Source of the DNA: Tolypeutes matacus
Lineage: Eukaryota > Chordata > Mammalia > Cingulata > Chlamyphoridae
Length of the DNA stretch: 64,000 nt
NCBI GenBank assembly: GCA_026826555.1
Contig: JAKSZT010020895.1
Coordinates: forward strand, 1,091,303 to 1,155,302
Reading direction: 5' to 3'
Shown here: positions 59,560-64,000 of the stretch, one piece after another
How positions within the stretch are numbered: position 1 is the first letter of the stretch
Layout of the letters: every line of letters starts with the position of its first letter
Program-made: the position numbers and the translations under genes
The notes under the pieces: generated by a model
Databases searched by the model: none
What the model was told of the DNA's origin: nothing
Seen by the model: the letters and a program-made list of their open reading frames with translations, nothing else

Positions 59560-59840
59560 CTAAGATTTTCTCTCCCACTCTCCCTTATGAATACTATTTA
59601 GAAAGTTTACAGTTCATTTGTTCAAATTCATGTACAAATATTGAAGCATTGTTAATAACCATGGTCAATGGATTAAATTATGATTTGCAATTTGCCCAAA
59701 CACTATTATAAATGGCCTGTATCCATCATTACAATATCATACAGAACAATTCCAATGTCCTGAAAGTTACTTGTGTTCCATCTATTCTATTCTAAACTTC
59801 CCCTCCCCTCAGAACCTACATTAACTACTAAGTTTCCAAT
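59560..59840 (-). mobile_element. L1 3'UTR fragment
   Basis: Minus-strand L1 3'UTR phrases: GCATTGTTAATAACCATGG, ATGGCCTGTATCCATCATTA, ATATCATACAGAACAATTCC. Short and diverged; no tail found. Confidence 0.7.
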
Positions 59841-59844
59841 TTTT

Positions 59845-60185
59845 TAAACTTTTTATTGAGACATAATTGGCATAGAGTAAACTGAACATATTTTAAGTGT
59901 AACATTTGATAAACTTTGATGTATCAAACCATCATCATGTATGAAACTATCACCACAAACCCCACTTGTTCATGTGTTATGCTTTTTATATATAATTGAA
60001 TTCAATTTGCTACATTTTGTTTAGAATTTTTATATTTATGTTCATGAGGAATCTTGGTCTGTAGTATTGTTTTCACATAATATCTTTATCTGGTTTTGTT
60101 ACCAAGGTAATGCTGGGTTTAAGATGTAAATTGAAAAGTCATCACTCCTTTTCAATTTTCTGGAAAAGTTTGTGTATAATTGTTC
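59845..60185 (-). mobile_element. Old L1 remnants (3' end and RT piece)
   Basis: 59850-59985 is the reverse of an old L1 terminus (TTTTTATTGAGACATAATTG, then GTGTAACATTTGATAAACTT). 59990-60180 is the reverse of an L1 RT segment (TTCATGAGGAATCTTGGTCT, CTGGTTTTGTTACC, AAGGTAATGCTGGGTTT). The middle of the element is deleted. Confidence 0.7.
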
Positions 60186-60189
60186 TTTT

Positions 60190-63100
60190 TTTTCTACTTT
60201 TTATTTTTTTAAGATTAGGTAGATTATTCAAATGTCACATAAAAAATATAGGGAATTCCGATATGCCCTGTTCCCCACCCCTCCCACATATTCCCACATT
60301 AACAACATTCTTCATTAGTGAGGGACATTCATTGCTATTGATGAACACATTTTGGAGAATTGCAATTAAGCATGGATTATAGGTTACACTGTAGTTTACA
60401 CACTCTCCCACCCAATTTTGTCAGTTATGGCAAGATATATAATGGCCTGCATCTATTGTTACAACGTCATGCAGGACTATTCCCAAGTCCCTAAAATGCC
60501 CTTGTACTGCACATGTTTTAGCCTCTCCAGCCATCAGAGATGTGGAGCCACTGCCTCCACATCAAGGAGATAATTTCTTTCATTGCTAGAATCACAAGTC
60601 TATAGTAGAATACCAGTAAGACTACTTTAGTCAATAATTCATTCCCCAATCCTGAGGATTCTGGGATGGTGATGTCCACTCCACCTCTAATTAAAATCAC
60701 AGCTCCCTCTCTATTTCCTGTAAACCTGTTTTCCAGAATCTAGCTCTGTGAATCTGCTCAATTTGTTTAACTTATATCAGTGAGGTCATGTAATATTTGT
60801 CCTTCAGTGCCCAGCATGCTTTACTCAATATAAGGTCCTCAAGATTCATGTTATCCCATGTGTTACTACTGTATTCCTCTTTACAACTGAGTAATATCCC
60901 ATTGTATGCATATACCACAATTTGTTTATCAGTTCATCTGTTGAAGGGCATTTGCGTTGATTCCAACTTTTAGCAATAGTGAATAATGCCACTATGAACA
61001 TTGCTGTGCATATATCTGTTTGTGTCCTTGCCCTCAATTCTTCTGGGTATATTGCTGGAGCATATGGCAGTTTTACAGTTAGTTTTCTGAGGAACCATCA
61101 TACTGTCTTGCACAATGGCTGCACCATTCTACATTTTCACCAGCAGTGGGTGAGGGTTCCCATTCCTCCACATCCTCTCCGACACTCATAGTGCTCTGTT
61201 TTTCCAATAGCCACAAGTCTAAAGGGTATAAGATATCTTATTGTAGTTTTGATTTGTTTTTCCCTAATAGGTAGTGATGTTGTGCATTTTTTCATGTGCT
61301 TTTTAGCCATTTGTATTTCTTCTTTGAAGAAGTGTCTATTCAAATCACTTGTACATTTTTTAAATGAGTTGTTTGTCTTCTTACATTTGAGATGTAGGGT
61401 TTCTTTATATATGCAGGATATTAGGCCCCTATCAGATGTATAGTTACAAAATATTTTTTCCCATTGAGAAGGCTGCCTTTTCACTTTATTGGCAAACTCC
61501 TTTGAGGTGCAAAATTTTAATTTTGAGGAAGTCCCATTTCTTTATTTTTTCTTTCACTCTTTGTGCTTTAGGTTTGAAGTTCATGTAACCATTGAACTAT
61601 TACAAGATCCTGTAGTTGTTTCCCTATATTATTTTCCAAGGACTTTATGGTCTTCTCTCTTATATTTAGATCTTTGATCCATCTTCAGTTAATTTTGGTA
61701 TATGATGTGAGATGGTGTTCATTTCTCCTTCTTTCCGATATGGATATCCAGTTCTCACAGCACCATTTGTTGATGAGGCCATTCTTTCCCAGTTGAATGG
61801 GCTTGTTGGCCTTGTTGAATATCAGATAACTGTACATACGAGGATCTATATCAGAACTCTCAATTTGGTTCGATGGATTGGTATGTCTATATTTGTGCTA
61901 ATACCATGCAGTTTTGACCACTGTAGCTTTGTATTATGTTTTTTTTTTTTTTTTAAGATTTTATTTATTTATTCATTTATCCCCCCCCTTGCTGCTTGTG
62001 CTCACTGGGTCAGCTAACCACGCTGTGCCGGCGGGCTTGCCTTCACCAGGAGGCCCTGGGAACCGAACTCGGGGCCTCCCATATGGTAAACGGGAACCCT
62101 ACTGATTGAGCCACAGCTGCTTCCCTGTATTATGTTTTAATACCTCTGATTTATATTTCTTTTCAATATGTCTTTGGTTATTCAGGGCCTCTTGCCCTTC
62201 CAGATAAATTTCTTAGTTAGTTTTTCCAATTCAGTAAAAGATACTATGCTGATTTTTATTGGGATTTATTAAATTTGCAGATCAGTTTGGGTAGGATAGT
62301 TATTTTAATGCTGTTTAGTCTTCTTATCCATGAACAGGTAATATCCTTCCATTTATTTAAGTCTTCTTTGATTTCCTTTAACAGTGTTGTGTAGTTTTCT
62401 TTGTATAAGTCATTTACATCTTGAGTTAAATTTATTCCTAGGTATTTGATTCTTTTAGTTTCTACTGTAAATGGGATTTTTTATTTGATTTCCTCTTTAG
62501 ATTGCTCCATATTGGTGTACAGAAATTCTACTGATTTTTGCACATTGATCTTATAGCCCTCAAATTTATTGAACTCATTAATAAGCTCTAGAAGTTTTGT
62601 TGTAGATTTCTCAGGGCCCTCTATGTAAAATATCACATCATCTGCAAATAGTGAAATTTTTATTTCTTCCTTGAAAAATTGGATCCCTTTAGGATCTTTT
62701 TCTTCTCTAAGTGCTCAAGCAAGTACTTCTAACACAATGTAAAATAGGAGTGGTGAAAGTGGGTAACCTTGTCTTTTTCCCAATCTTAGAGGGAAAGCTT
62801 TTAGGATTTCTCCATTGAATATGATGTTAGCTGTGGGTTTTTCATATGTAACCTTCATCATGTTGAGGACATTTCCTTCTATTTCTATCTTTGGTAGTGT
62901 TTATATCAGGAAAGTGTTTTGAATGTTTTTCTCCATCTGTAGAGATGATTGTTTGTTTTTTTCTTTCAAAATGTTTATGTGGTATATTACATTGATTTTC
63001 TTATGTTGAATCACCATTACATACCCTGCACGAAACCCACTTGGTCTTGGTGCATAAATTGTTTGATACTATTCAATATGAGTAGCAAGTATTTAATTGA

Positions 63101-64000
63101 GAATTTTAGCATCTAAGTTCATTAGAGAGATCAGATTATAGTTTTCATTTCCTGTGACATCTTTGTTTGGCTTTGGTATTAGTGTAATGTTGGCATCATA
63201 GAATGAGTTAGTCAATGTTCCCTCCACTTCTATTTTTTGGAAGAGTTTAAGCAGGTTTGGTGTTAGTTCTTCCCAAAAGTTTGGTATAATTCACCTGTGA
63301 ATATCTCTTGTCCCGGGCTTTTCTTAGTTGGGAGGTTTTTGATGACTAATTCTATCTCATTATTTGTGATTGTAATGTCAGGTTCATAAAATTTCTTCTT
63401 TTGTCAATGTAGGCTGCTTGTGTGTTTCTAGGAATTTGTTCAATTCCTCTAAATTACCCATCTTGTTCCTGAATAATTTTTCAAAGTATCCTCTTATGAT
63501 AGTCTTTATTTCTATGGGGTCAGTTGTGATAACTCCTTCCTCATTTCTTATTTTATGTATTTGCATGTTCTCTCTTTTTTTCTTTGCTGCTCTAGCTAAG
63601 GATTTTTCAATTTTATTGCACTTCTCAAAGAACCAGCTTTTGGTCTTGTTTATTTTTTTTCTAGAGCTTTCTTATTTTCAATTTCATTTAGTTCTGCTCC
63701 AATCTTTGTTAGTTCCTTCTTTTTCCTTCCTTTGGGGTTAGTTTGTTGTTATTTTTCTAATTACTCCATATGTGCAGTTAGGTCTTTAATTTTAGCTCTT
63801 TCTTCTTTTTTAATATAGGCATTTTTGGCTATGAATTTTCTCTCAGTACAGCTTTTGCTGCATCTCATAGGATTTGAGATATATTGTTGTCATTTTCATT
63901 TGTTTCAAAGCACTTACTGATTTTTTTGTGATTTTCTCTTTGACTCACTGTTTGCCCAAAATTGTGTTGTTCAACTTTCATATCTTTGCGCCTAATCTGG
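60190..64000 (-). mobile_element. LINE-1 element G, runs off the right edge
   Basis: Minus-strand L1. The 3' tail is at 60190-60220 and the 3'UTR only about 550-600 bases (to about 60770). ORF2 C-terminus follows at 60846-61037 (CTAMFIVALFTIAKSWNQRK) and 61137-61484 ([20 protein letters not shown]). The RT region runs to about 63300 and the linker to the window end. The RT part has several stops. The SINE at 61943-62125 is nested in it. Compared with L1 E, the 3'UTR lacks roughly 2.2 kb: it passes from the phrase CCACTCCACCTCTAATT (about 60680) straight to sequence next to the ORF2 end. Confidence 0.92.
61943..62125 (-). mobile_element. DAS-type tRNA-derived SINE in L1 G
   Basis: On the minus strand it starts GGGAAGCAGCTGTGGCTCAA, has an A box in TGGCTCAATCAGT and a B box near GAGTTCGGTTCCC, and ends in (AAAT)n and poly-A. 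Flanked by TGTATTATGTTTT at 61930-61942 and 62126-62138. Same family as 3222-3410 and 54719-54891. Confidence 0.92.

Overview
This window looks like intergenic DNA from a placental mammal and contains no intact protein-coding gene that I can support. It is AT-rich, no open frame exceeds about 171 codons, and recognisable sequence is almost entirely retrotransposon. Three short tRNA-derived SINEs (3222-3410, 54719-54891, 61943-62125) have the head, A box and B box of the DAS SINEs described from the nine-banded armadillo. I therefore infer a xenarthran, most likely Dasypus. That call rests on recognising the SINE family from memory, not on a search.

Layout. 1-1321: nothing recognised. 1322-5690: a long minus-strand LINE-1 (L1 A) carrying a DAS SINE. 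5698-11240: L1 tails, a hAT-type DNA element, an LTR-like fragment and a broken endogenous retroviral pol fragment. 11355-15105: minus-strand L1 B, interrupted by a later L1 tail with a perfect 16-bp target-site duplication. 15777-19022: minus-strand L1 C with ORF1 and a 5'UTR built partly of ~109-bp repeats. 19843-25097: L1 E, with a classic 5' inversion and an unusually long 3'UTR, bounded by a 13-bp duplication. 25276-25785: a candidate solo LTR. 27715-31247: plus-strand L1 H with 5'UTR and ORF1. 31440-33515: minus-strand L1 D. 36326-37105: a composite SINE containing fifteen 25-bp repeats. 39110-40190: LTR-like repeats. 40340-41514: a processed pseudogene of the splicing factor U2AF1 that contains a second polyadenylated mRNA tail. 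42230-44470: an L1 5'UTR-like block and an L1 tail. 44640-51360: mostly unrecognised, with an old MIR, two possible retrocopies and a diverged duplication. 51365-57965: an L1 tail and plus-strand L1 F. 59560-64000: older L1 pieces and minus-strand L1 G, which runs off the window.

The elements do not act as a pathway. The region records layered L1 activity: L1 machinery plausibly mobilised the SINEs and the U2AF1 transcript, and all L1 ORF2 copies here are broken by stops or frameshifts. I found no new enzymatic, defence or regulatory system. The most unusual objects are the composite U2AF1 retrocopy, the repeat-built L1 5'UTRs, the stacked L1 3' ends and the SINE with an internal 25-bp array. 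Boundaries given without a target-site duplication are good to roughly 20-50 bases.
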